Origin: JACVRW01 sp963765135
GTDB lineage: Bacteria; Actinomycetota; Thermoleophilia; Solirubrobacterales; Thermoleophilaceae
Direction of reading: 5' to 3'
Assembly: GCA_963765135.1 (NCBI GenBank)
Contig: CAVXUX010000002.1
Span: forward strand, 310,001 to 374,000
Length of the DNA: 64,000 nucleotides
In this document: in pieces, positions 25,480 to 34,037 of the stretch
Numbering within the stretch: position 1 is the stretch's first letter
Layout: each line of letters begins with the position of its first letter
The notes under the pieces: model-generated
What the model was told of the DNA's origin: nothing
The model's input: the letters and a program-made list of their open reading frames with translations, nothing else
The model's database searches: none
Made by a program: the position numbers and the translations under genes

Positions 25480-26661
25480 ACGTCCTGATCGTCAACGCCT
25501 ACTCCGCGCGCAACCGCGGGGACGGCATGATCGTCAGCCAGATGGTGCGGCTGTTTCGCGAGCGCGGGTGCGAGGTCAAGGTGATGTCCGACGATCCGCG
25601 CGACGGGGATCGCTACGCGGTCGAGCGGGTCGAGCCGCTCGCGCCGATCTGGCCCAGGGCGCGCGGCGGGCCGTCGAAGCTCGCAGATCGTGGCCCGGAT
25701 GGGGCGGGACCTGGTGCGGCCCGGCCAGGCGCAGGCGTTTCGCTGGGCCGACGTGTGCGTCTCCGCCGGCGGCGGCTACCTCTACGACGACGGCAGCCGC
25801 ACGGCGCGCCTGAACGCGCTGCGCCGCCTGCTGCCGCTGCGCGCGGCGCGCCGGGTGGGCGTGCCGGTCGTGCTGTTCAGCCAGTCGATCGGTCCGTTTC
25901 GCTCGGGACTGTGGCGGGCGATCGTCGCGCGCGAGCTGCGCCACAGCCGGCGCGTGATCGTGCGCGAGGAGCAATCGCTGGCGGTGGTCCGCGCGATGGG
26001 CCTCACGCCGGAGCTGTGCGACGACGTGGCCTTCGCGCTCGAGCCGGGCGAGCCGCCCCCGGGCGCTCCCGAGGTGCCGCGCGGAACGATCGGCGTCACG
26101 GCGATGAGCTCGCTCCCGGGCATCGATGCGGGCGGGCACCGCCGCTACCTCGACGAGCTCGGCGCCGGGCTGATCGAGGGGGGCGCCGGCCACCCTGTCG
26201 CCGTGATCTCCCAGGTCTCGGCACACGCCGGCGACGACGACGTGGCGGTTGGGCGGGAGCTTTGCGGCAGGCTCACGCAGGCCGGGCTGAACGCGCGCTT
26301 TGTCGACCTCGGCGACGCCAGCGACGAGGAGGTGTCGGCCTTCTACGGCCGGCTCGAGCTGGTCGTGGCCTCGCGGCTGCACTCGGGGATCCTGGCCCTT
26401 TGCGCCGGCACGCCGATCGTCGCGTTGAGCTATCTGCCCAAGACAGACGGCGTACTCGCGCGGCTCGGCATGGACCGCTGGGTCCTGCCCGCGGCCGGGC
26501 TGAGAGCCGATCGGCTTGCCTCCAAGCTGTCCGAGGCGCTCGCCGAATCGGCCGCGCTGCGTGACGAGATCCAGGCCCGCCTGCCGTCCCTGCGGGGGAA
26601 CGCAGTCCGCGCCGTGGACCTGACGCTTGAGGTCGCAAAGCGCTCTAACCTGCCGGCATGA
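25476..26661 (+). CDS. polysaccharide pyruvyl transferase family protein (one frameshift)
   Basis: NVLIVNAYSARNRGDGMIVSQMVRLFRERGCEV is the N-terminus of the pyruvyl transferase family. After a one-base shift near 25685 follow DVCVSAGGGYLYDD, VLFSQSIGPFRSGLWRAIV, RRVIVREEQSLAVVRAMGL and the conserved VVASRLHSGILALCAGTPIVALSY (His of RLHS typical of the family). Such enzymes transfer pyruvate from phosphoenolpyruvate to a sugar, forming a ketal on exopolysaccharide or cell-wall glycan, so the product of this locus is probably pyruvylated and acidic. TTG 25476 overlaps the flippase stop, and the end overlaps the methyltransferase start (ATGA): an operon from 23050 to at least 27413. Confidence 0.85.
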
Positions 26662-27413
26662 GCGAGGCCACCACCGACCCCAACAAGCTCGGTGAGATCG
26701 AGAACGCGGAGAAGTCCCTCGGCCAAGCTGACCGCCGAGGCGACGACGAATCGCGTCAAGCCGTTCGGCATCCAGTGGCCGGCGGTCTGGTGGCTGAAGT
26801 GGGCCACGATTCACCACGCCTTTCGCGAGCTCGGGATCCCCCAAGGGCGCGCGCGTACTCGACATCGGCTCCGGCACCGGCTGGTCGACCCTGCTGTTCG
26901 CCGAGGCCGGCTACGAGGCGACCGGCGTCGACATCGCCCCGGCGAACGTGGAGATCGCTCGCTTGCACGCCGAGCGCTGGAACAGCGGCGCCCGCTTCCT
27001 AAGCGGGGATATGGACGCGCTCGACCTCGGGCGACGACGTTCGACGCGGTGCTGATGTTCGATGCCCTGCACCACGTGGACGACCCCGCCGCCGTGGTCA
27101 CCCGCGTCGGCCGCCACCTCACGCCTGGCGGCTGGGCCCTGTTCGGCGAGCCGTCACTGCTGCACCGCGTCTCTCCGGATGCGCGCGGCGTCTCGAAGGA
27201 GAAGGGCTGGATCGAGAACGGCATCGGCGTCCGCGCGCTGCGCCGCTGGTGCAAAGAGGCCGGCATGCCGGAGACGCGGCGCTTCTTCGAGCCGACGCGG
27301 CCCGTACAGCGACCGCGCTGCGGCAGTTCGGATGGGAGGCGGTCCGCCTGGTGGCCGCAAACGTAGCGTTCGCCCCGAGCTACCACGTCTGGATCGCGGC
27401 GAGGAAGCCGTAG
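26658..27413 (+). pseudogene. class I SAM-dependent methyltransferase, four frameshifts
   Basis: ATG 26658 overlaps the previous stop. The start MSEATTDPNKLGEIENAEKS is followed, after single-base shifts near 26721, 26840, 27030 and 27299, by NRVKPFGIQWPAVWWLKWATIHHAFRELGIP, ARVLDIGSGTGWSTLLFAEAGYEATGVDIAP (SAM motif I), TFDAVLMFDALHHVDDPAAVVTRVGRHLTPGGWALFGEP, and a C-terminus LRQFGWEAVRLVAANVAFAPSYHVWIAARKP. Two shifts fall at short homopolymers (the CCCCC run near 26838 and GG near 26721), which points to sequencing indels. Once corrected it is a normal methyltransferase of about 250 aa. Sugar or glycan methylation is inferred from context only. Confidence 0.72.
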
Positions 27414-27414
27414 C

Positions 27415-28967
27415 TTGCCGCCCAGTCGCGCCGCAGCGGCCATCGCGATCTTCCTCGTGGCGGTCGGCGTCTATGTCCTGACCGCGCCGCGTGTGCTGCG
27501 CGCCTACGAGCCCGAGACGGCCGCCGTGACCGAGGGCTTCGTGCGCACGGGGGAGTTCAAGATCATCGAGGACTCGCCCATGAACGTCGCCGGCGGCATC
27601 GCCGGCGAGGACGGCAAGCTGGTTGGCCGGGTCGGGCTGCCTCAGCCGCTGGCGGAGGCCCCGTTCTACCTGGTCGGCTGGGCGCTGGACGAGATCTCCG
27701 GCGGTGGCGGAGACGGCTACCGCTACCGCAACAAGGTGCTGCTGCTCTTCAACGGCTTCGTGATGGCCCTCGTGGCGGCGCTCGTCTTCCTGATCATGGA
27801 ACGGCTTCAGGGGTCGAGGCGCTGGTCGGTTGCGATCGCGCTCCTGTTCGCGCTGGCGAGCCTCGCCTGGCCGTACTCGAAGATCGGGGCGGAGTCGATG
27901 GTGACGCTCGGATTCGCGCTCGCCCTGCTCGGGGCGCTGGCGGCGCGCGATGGCGATCGGCTGTGGCCCTGGGCGCTAGCGGGCTTCGGCGCCGGCATCG
28001 CGGTGGCGGCCAAGCAGTACTCGCTGCCCGCGGTGTGCGCCATGGGCCTGATCGTGTGGCCGGCGTTCAAGGCCCGCGCGGAGCTCCGCATCCCCCGGCT
28101 GGCGGCTCTCGCAGCTCCCTTCGTGGCCTGGATGGCGGCGATGGCGTACTACAACTGGTCCCGACTCGGGTCGCCGTTCGAGACCGGCAACACCGGCTAC
28201 GAGACGACCCTGGCGGCGCCGCTGAACGCGATGGGGCTGTTCTTCAGCCCCGGCAAGGGCCTGATCTGGTACTCGCCGCTCGTGGTGATCGGAGTGCTCG
28301 GACTCGCCGTGCTCTGGAGAGTGAGGGACGGCGACTCGCGATCACGCTCGCGCTCGTCGTGCTGCTGGGGACGGCCGTGGCCGCGCTGGTCCCGCACTGG
28401 ACCGATGAGACCTGGGGGCCGCGCTACCTGATGCCGGTCGCCTGGCTGCTGCTGCTCCCGATCCCCTTCTGGGTCACCACGAGGCGCCGGCAGCGCGTGC
28501 TGATCGGCGTCGCCGCGGTCGCGGTGGCTGTGCAGCTGGTGGCGATCCTGGTGCCGTTCACGCAGACGGTGAAGAGCACGGAGGCGCTGACCGGCTTCCC
28601 GCTCTACCAGCAGCGCGGGGCGGGTCAGGAGCGGGACGTCCCGTTCGGACGCGACTCGGTCCGCTGGATCCCCCAGCTCTCCCCGATGCTGGTCCAGGGC
28701 ACGCTCGTGGCCTCTAGGGTCGCTGTAGCCGTCGGCGCCCCGCCGATCACCATGCGCTACGCGCCCTACGAGGGCGCGGCGCACGAGCTGGTGCTGTCGA
28801 AGCAGTTCGCCACGGAGGTCGGATTCGACCGCCCCGACTTCTGGTGGATCCAGCCCGACGCGGGGCTCGGCGGCGTGCTGGCAGCGCTGGCCGCCGCGCT
28901 GGCCGCCGCCGCGGGAGGCCGCGTGCTGTGGCGGTCGCTTGGTGCGCCGGCTCTCACTTCTGGGTAG
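27415..28967 (+). CDS. GT-C/GT39-like membrane glycosyltransferase family protein (one frameshift)
   Basis: Polytopic protein of about 517 residues. It begins at TTG 27415, two bases after the methyltransferase stop: AAAAIAIFLVAVGVYVLTAP (helix 1), then the extracytoplasmic YEPETAAVTEGFVRTGEF. Its acidic position resembles the catalytic Asp/Glu of GT-C enzymes. About ten helices follow, including SPGKGLIWYSPLVVIGVLGLAVLW. A one-base shift near 28322 leads into ITLALVVLLGTAVAALVPHWTDETWGPRYLMPVAWLLLLPIPF, a conserved element of these proteins. It likely transfers a sugar from a polyprenyl-phosphate donor on the outer face of the membrane. Donor and acceptor are unknown. Confidence 0.7.
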
Positions 28968-28976
28968 TCCCTCCGC

Positions 28977-30157
28977 ATGGCCTGGCGGGCCTTCTGGACA
29001 TCCCGCCTGCTCGTATGGTCGGCGGGCATCGTCGGCGTCCTGGCGTCGGGTGCGGGCCCTACCGCGAGGTGGGGCCCAGGACCGCGGAGGCCGCCACGAC
29101 GCTCGGCGGTCTGCTGCTGTCGCCGGCGGACCGCTGGGACAGCGGCTGGTTCGTGCGGATCGCGCAGGACGGCTACGACTCGGGGCTGGCGCGCAGCGCG
29201 TTCTTTCCCCTGTACCCGCTGCTGATCCGGATCGTCGCCGCGCCGCTCGGCCTCGTCCTACACGATCCGTACCGCTGGGCCGGGGTGCTGATCTCGCTGG
29301 TGGCGCTGCTCGCCACGCTGCACCTGCTGCACCGCCTCACCGCCCTCGAGCTGGGCCGCCAGGCGGCCGACTACACGGTGCTGCTGCTGGCCTTCTTCCC
29401 GATGTCCCTCTACCTCTCCGCGATCTACTCCGAATCGCTCTTCCTGGCGCTGTCGGTGGGCTGCTTCTACCTCGCGCGCCAGCGCCGGTGGTGGGCGGCC
29501 GCGGCGCTCGGCGGGCTGGCCGCCGCCACGCGCTCTCAGGGCGTGCTGCTGCTGGTCCCGCTGGCGATCATGCTCCTCTGGGAGCCCGGGCGCTCGCGGT
29601 GGAGACCCCGGGCGCCGACGCTCTCGCAGGCCGGCGCGCTGCTGCTGGTCCCGCTCGGGCTGGTCGCGTACTTCAGCTACGTGAAGGCGACGACGAGCTA
29701 CGGGTTCCTCGCGCCGATCGAGTCGCAGTCGGAGTGGATGCGCGAGTTCAAGGGCCCGGTCGTGGGCGCCTGGGGAGGGGTGAAGAACGGGCTCGTCTCG
29801 GCGCGCGATGTCGTGACCGGCGCTTCGATGACCGGCACCGTCTCGGGCGTGCGCAGCGGCTTCCTGAACTTCGCGGCGCTCGCACTGGGCGTGGTCGGCG
29901 TGGTCGGCGCGCTGCGGCGCCTGCCGCTCGCGTACGGGGCCTACGCTCTGGCCGGGTTGATCTTCCTCGTGTCGAGCCCGGCCAACGACCTGCAGCTCAA
30001 GTCGCTGCCGCGCTTGTTGATCGTGCTCTTCCCGATCTTCATGTGGGCGGGCTGGGAGCTCGCGAGGTGGCGCCACCGCACCGCCCTGCTGGCGCTCTCG
30101 GCCGCCGGGCTGGCGTGCTGCTCGGCCGCCTATGCCGCGGGCTACTGGATCGCCTGA
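28977..30157 (+). CDS. PIG-V-like mannosyltransferase family membrane protein (one frameshift)
   Basis: ATG 28977 opens MAWRAFWTSRLLVWSAGIVGVLA. After a one-base shift near 29045-29075 follows ADRWDSGWFVRIAQDGYDSGLARSAFFPLYPLLIRIV, the hallmark of the PIG-V family (W-D-x-x-x-F/Y ... GY ... AFFPLYP). The middle contains FFPMSLYLSAIYSESLFLALSVGCFYLARQRRWWAAAALGGLAAATRSQGVLLLVPL, also typical, and SSPANDLQLKSLPRLLIVLFPIF near the end. About 390 aa with some ten helices. Family members are GT-C mannosyltransferases using polyprenyl-phosphate mannose; the sugar here is inferred only. The 3' end overlaps the opposite-strand GT4 gene by 16 bases. Confidence 0.82.
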
Positions 30158-31274
30158 GCGGTCAGCGCGCCCCGTGGGCGCGCATGACGGCTCGCGAAGC
30201 GCTCCTGAAAGCGCTGCTCGGAGAAGCGCTCGGCGCTGCGTCGCAGCTCCTCCTCGTCCCAGTCCTGGGCGGCCAGCTCCAGCACGCCGGCGCGGATCGC
30301 CGCCGGGTCGGCGGCGTTCGCGATGCGCACGCCGTCGCTGCCCGGGGCGCACGATGTCGCGCGCCCCGCCGCGGTCGGCGCGCCAGCACCGGCGTCCCGG
30401 CCGCGAGCGCCTCGACCATCGAGATGCCGAAGTCCTCCTCGCCGACGTGGATGAAGCCGCCCGCGCCCGCGAACAGCCGCGCCAGCTCGTCCCGCGCGGT
30501 CCAGCCGAGCAGCTCGACGTTGGCGGGCAGCCTGGCGCGCAGCTCGTCCTCGAGCGGCCCGAGCCCGACCATCGTCAGGCGCAGGTCCGGCAGCTCGCGG
30601 AACGCCTCCGCCACCTCGAGCGGCCGCTTGTAGCCGACCAGGCGGTGGACCCAGAGGAAATGAGTCGGGTCGCGCTCGACGTCGCGCGGGAAGTCGCCCG
30701 TCGCCACCGGCGGCGGGACCACGGTCGCCTCACGGCCGTAGAACCGCTGGATGCGCTCGGCGACCGCGGTGGAGTTCGCCACGTAGACGTCGGGCCGCTG
30801 CGCGGCGCGCCGGTCCCAGCGGCGCAGGCGGCCGCGGAAGGCCGCGAGCGCCGCGCCCTTGACGCCGCGCACGCGATCGCGCTCGGCGTGCGCCAGCCAG
30901 ACGTAGCGCATCGGCGTGTGGCAGTAGCAGACGTGCAGCGTCTCGGGGTTCGTCTGCACCCCCGCGGCGCAGGCGTGCGACGAGCTCACGACCAGCTCGT
31001 AGTCGCTCAGGTCGAGCCGCTCGAACCAGCGCGGCATGTACGGCAGCAGCCAGCGCCAGCGTCCCGGGTCGTGGCCGCGCTGGCGCACCCCCGGCAGCCG
31101 GGCGAGGCGCGACTCGCGCACGATCGCGCGGCTGAGGCGGTCGGGCAGCACCTCGCGCGCCGCGTGGAACGTGAAGATGTCGGGGTCGCGCTCGAACAGG
31201 TCGAGCATTGCCGCGACGGTCCGCTCGGCGCCGTGGAGGCCCTGGAACCAGTCGTGCACGATCGCCGAGCGCAT
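30142..31274 (-). CDS. glycosyltransferase family 4 protein (C-terminal frameshifts)
   Basis: MRSAIVHDWFQGLHGAERTVAAMLDLF is followed by HVCYCHTPMRYVWLAHAERDRV, DVYVANSTAVAERIQRFYGREATVVPPPV, HFLWVHRLVGYKRPLEVAEAF and EEDFGISMVEALAAGTPVLA (donor site with E-x(7)-E). Between about 30375 and 30345 the frame changes, and the last segment NAADPAAIRAGVLELAAQDWDEEELRRSAERFSEQRFQERF completes the domain. Joined length is about 377 aa. The WbaZ/mannosyltransferase-like N-terminus is shared with the broken GT at 13884. It lies 17 bases downstream of the GT4-GT2 fusion gene and is last in the 35528-30142 operon. Confidence 0.82.
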
Positions 31275-31291
31275 CGCCACGCGCCCGGCCG

Positions 31292-33472
31292 TCACGCGCG
31301 GTCGGCCTCGACGCCCGGGTGCTCCGTGTAGCCGCGGTGGCGCTGGAGCGCCCGGCGGAAGCCGAGCGGCCGGCGCAGCGACAGCGGCCGCCGGTGGGGC
31401 GCGCCGCTGCGGCGGTAGTCGCGCCACTCGCGCAGCCCGTCGACGCGCCCGCGCAGCGCCGCGAGCGAGCGGCTGTTCAACGACGCGTAGACGACGTAGG
31501 CGGCGTCGTAGGCGAGCATCCAGGGCGCGTTCAGCAGCAGCATCCCGTTGGAGGCGTTCTTGGCGAGCGTGCGCACCCGGTTGCGGCCGACCAGGTAGAG
31601 CTTCGCCGGCGACCCGTGCTGGGCGGTCGCCGAGTGGTGGTGGTAGACCACGGCCTCGGGTGTGTACAGCGCCCGCCAGCCATGCGCCTGGGCGCGCCAG
31701 GCGAGGTCGGCGTCCTCGAAGAACGCGAAGAAGGTCTCGTCGAAGCCGCCCACCTGGTCGAGCATCTCCCTGCGGAAGATCGCGGCGCCGCCGGTGGCGC
31801 CGAAGACCTCGTAGGGCTGGCTCTCGCGCAGCTCCGCGAGCGGCGTTCCGACCAGGCGGTCGGCCGCGACTCCGAGCCGGTCCAGCTCGAGCCCGGCCGA
31901 GTTGAGCAGGTGGCGGCGATCCGCGAAGCGCATCTGGGCGGCGACCGATCCGACCCGGCGCGAGAGGCGCCCGGCGGCGAGCATCACCGCGATCGCGTCG
32001 GGCTCGACGGTCGTGTCGTTGTTGAAGACGGCGATCCATTCGCCCTCCGCCTGCGCCACGCCGCGCGAGACGCCGCCGGCGAAGCCGTGGTTGCGGTCGA
32101 GCTCGACCACCTTGACCGCGGGGAACTGCTCGCGGACCAGCTCCACGGAGCCGTCGCGGGAGCCGTTGTCGACGACGATCAGCTCGGTGTCCTCGTCCAC
32201 CGTCCGCAGCGCGCGCTCGAGCGAGTCGAGGCACATCTTGAGCAGGTCGCGGCGCTCGTGGTTGACGATGATCGTCGACACCGCGACGCCGGTGGAGGGG
32301 CGCGCCGCGCGCGCGGTCGCCGGCACCGTGACGATCGGCTCGTCCTCCTCGAGCACGTCGCCGATGACCGCGTCGGTCAGCTCGGCGCTGCGGCTCCAGG
32401 TGAACCCCGCCGCGCGCTCCAGGCCGGCGCGGATGAGGCGCGCGCGCTCGTCCTCGTCGGTGGCCGCCTGGGCGAGCGCGTCAGCCAGCGCGGTCGCGTT
32501 GGTGGGATCGACGAGGATGGCGGCGTCGCCGCAGGTCTCCGGCAGCGCGGTCCGGTCGCCGGCGACGACCGGGACGCCGCTGGCCATCGCCTCGAGCACC
32601 GGCAGGCCAAAGCCCTCGTAGAGGGAGGGCATCGCCAGCGCGAGCGCGCCGGCGTAGAGGCCGGGCAGGTGCCGCTCCTCCACGTACCCGAGCGCCCGCA
32701 TCGGCGGCGCGTGTCCGGCACGCATGTAGGCGCGCCCCGACCCGGCCGAGACCAGCTCGATGCCCAGCTCGCGCAGCTTGCGCCCGGCGTCTGCCAGGGC
32801 CGACACGTTCTTGCGGGCGATCCTGGTGCCGACCACGAGCACGTAGGGCTTGTCGAGCCCGTAGGCGCGGCGCGCGTCCTCCACGTCCGCGTCCGGCGAG
32901 AAGCGCTCGTCCACGCCGTTGGGCACGACCTCGATGCGCTCGGGGTCGAGGTCGAGGCCGGCGGCGATCTCGTGCCGCGAGAACTCCGACGGGGCGATCA
33001 CGCGCCGGGCGCGGCGCGCCAGCAGCGGCAGGATGCGGCGCTGGTAGGAGGCGTAGGGCGGCGAGTACCACTCGGGATGGCGCAGCGCGGCCAGGTCGTG
33101 GATCACCACGACGCTGCGCCGGGAAGCGGCGGGCGCGAGGTTCGCGGGGCAGTAGATCACCTTCGCGCGCGGGACCGTGGCGGGCAGCAGCGCCTGCTCC
33201 CAGAGGTGCCCGGCGCGGTGGGCGAACGCGCTCGGCGGCCGGGCGACCGCGTAGCGGTCGGGCCGCATCGCCGGCAGCCGCGTGGCCATCTCGGTGGCTA
33301 CGCGCTCGACGCCGCCGATCTCCCGCCGCGCGGCCGCGCGCGCGTCGATGACCACCGGCGCCCCGCGCCGGGTCACGGGCTCGCCCGGCGGGTGCGCGCC
33401 GGCTCCGTTACCGATGCCGTTGACGTCGAGGGGCCGCCCCGCGCTCACGCGGGCGGGAACCGGTCCGCTCAC
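31292..33472 (-). CDS. bifunctional glycosyltransferase, GT4 fused to GT2
   Basis: One intact 726-residue frame with two complete catalytic domains. Residues about 37-375 form a GT-B family 4 enzyme: VVIDARAAARREIGGVERVATEMATRL, VVVIHDLAALRHPEWY, VIAPSEFSRHEI, YVLVVGTRIARKNVSALADA, MPSLYEGFGLPVLEAMASGVPVVA (E286 and E294). A roughly 20-residue linker precedes residues about 396-660, a GT-A family 2 domain: VSTIIVNHERRDLLKMCLDSLE, ELIVVDNGSRDGSVELV, WIAVFNNDTTVEPDAI (metal-site NND), FGATGGAAIFRREMLDQVGGFDETFFAFFEDADLAWR (ED base motif). The GT2 part resembles rhamnosyltransferases (WbbL/RfbN-like). The protein could add two successive sugars. GTG 33472 overlaps the preceding stop (GTGA). Confidence 0.9.
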   Translation of the reverse strand: MSGPVPARVSAGRPLDVNGIGNGAGAHPPGEPVTRRGAPVVIDARAAARREIGGVERVATEMATRLPAMRPDRYAVARPPSAFAHRAGHLWEQALLPATVPRAKVIYCPANLAPAASRRSVVVIHDLAALRHPEWYSPPYASYQRRILPLLARRARRVIAPSEFSRHEIAAGLDLDPERIEVVPNGVDERFSPDADVEDARRAYGLDKPYVLVVGTRIARKNVSALADAGRKLRELGIELVSAGSGRAYMRAGHAPPMRALGYVEERHLPGLYAGALALAMPSLYEGFGLPVLEAMASGVPVVAGDRTALPETCGDAAILVDPTNATALADALAQAATDEDERARLIRAGLERAAGFTWSRSAELTDAVIGDVLEEDEPIVTVPATARAARPSTGVAVSTIIVNHERRDLLKMCLDSLERALRTVDEDTELIVVDNGSRDGSVELVREQFPAVKVVELDRNHGFAGGVSRGVAQAEGEWIAVFNNDTTVEPDAIAVMLAAGRLSRRVGSVAAQMRFADRRHLLNSAGLELDRLGVAADRLVGTPLAELRESQPYEVFGATGGAAIFRREMLDQVGGFDETFFAFFEDADLAWRAQAHGWRALYTPEAVVYHHHSATAQHGSPAKLYLVGRNRVRTLAKNASNGMLLLNAPWMLAYDAAYVVYASLNSRSLAALRGRVDGLREWRDYRRSGAPHRRPLSLRRPLGFRRALQRHRGYTEHPGVEADRA

Positions 33473-34035
33473 GCACGTCGCCTGAGCAGGGTGCTCAGGA
33501 TGAACAGCCCAACCCCCAGCCCGAGCCCGACGACGGGGACGCCGGACCGGGACGGTGTGGCAGCCCTCGGGATGGCGCGTTGCGGCACGGCGGCGATGGG
33601 GACGTCCGCGATGGGGACGTCCGCGAATGCCGGCGCCGCTGAGAATGCCGGCGCCGCCGCGAATGCCGGCGCCGTGGTCAGCCTGGTGGTTCGCCTGAGC
33701 GTGAAGCCGGCGCCGAACAGGAACAGTCCGGTGAGGACCACGGGCAGTAGCGTCAGCCCGGTCCGCGGCAGCGTGGCGCCGCTGGATTCCGTGCCCTCCG
33801 CGGTGGTCCCCGCGGTGTCGCTGGGGGTCTGCGCGGTCGTGGTCGTGCCGTTGTCGGAGCCGCCCTGGGAGTCGTTCCCGCCGCCGCCGCCCCCGCCGCC
33901 GCCTCCGCCCCCGCCGTCCTGGCCCTGGAACGGATCCACGTACTGATCGTCGCCCGCGCTCTGCGCCAGGACCACGGCAGGAGCCGCGAGCGCGAGTGTG
34001 AGCAGCAAAACGAGCAGTTTCCCGGTGGAACGCAT
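33469..34035 (-). CDS. secreted Gly-rich protein with LPXTG-like motif and two membrane helices
   Basis: A 188-residue protein. A signal peptide (KLLVLLLTLALAAPAVVLA) is followed by an acidic stretch, a run of 13 glycines (41-53), a Ser/Thr/Gly-rich linker, LPRTG at 89-93, helix LTLLPVVLTGLFLFGAGF and RR: exactly a sortase sorting signal. Unlike ordinary sortase substrates, another 70 residues follow: an Ala/Pro-rich repeat region (APAF and ADVPI units), VPVVGLGLGVGLFILSTLL and a terminal RRRA. It may be a wall-anchored protein with an added second anchor, or two related tails joined by a repeat expansion. It sits between an O-antigen ligase (2-base gap) and the GT4-GT2 gene (4-base overlap), so it is co-expressed with glycan genes. 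Function unknown. Confidence 0.7.
   Translation of the reverse strand: MRSTGKLLVLLLTLALAAPAVVLAQSAGDDQYVDPFQGQDGGGGGGGGGGGGGNDSQGGSDNGTTTTAQTPSDTAGTTAEGTESSGATLPRTGLTLLPVVLTGLFLFGAGFTLRRTTRLTTAPAFAAAPAFSAAPAFADVPIADVPIAAVPQRAIPRAATPSRSGVPVVGLGLGVGLFILSTLLRRRA
33594..33674. repeat. short in-frame tandem repeats in the LPXTG-like gene
   Basis: Two perfect 15-base copies of CGATGGGGACGTCCG (33594-33608, 33609-33623), followed by three copies of GAATGCCGGCGCCG at 33625, 33643 and 33661 (18-base period). Both periods are multiples of three, so they repeat the peptides ADVPI and APAF-A/S-A. Confidence 0.85.
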
Positions 34036-34037
34036 CG

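Noticed and set aside
33594..33674. Possible CRISPR-like or minisatellite array
   Set aside because: Repeats are too short, in frame and without spacers; they are coding tandem repeats.
31208..33946. Open frame of 912 codons on the plus strand
   Set aside because: Antisense of the GT4-GT2 fusion and the LPXTG-like gene; those show clear motifs, this does not.
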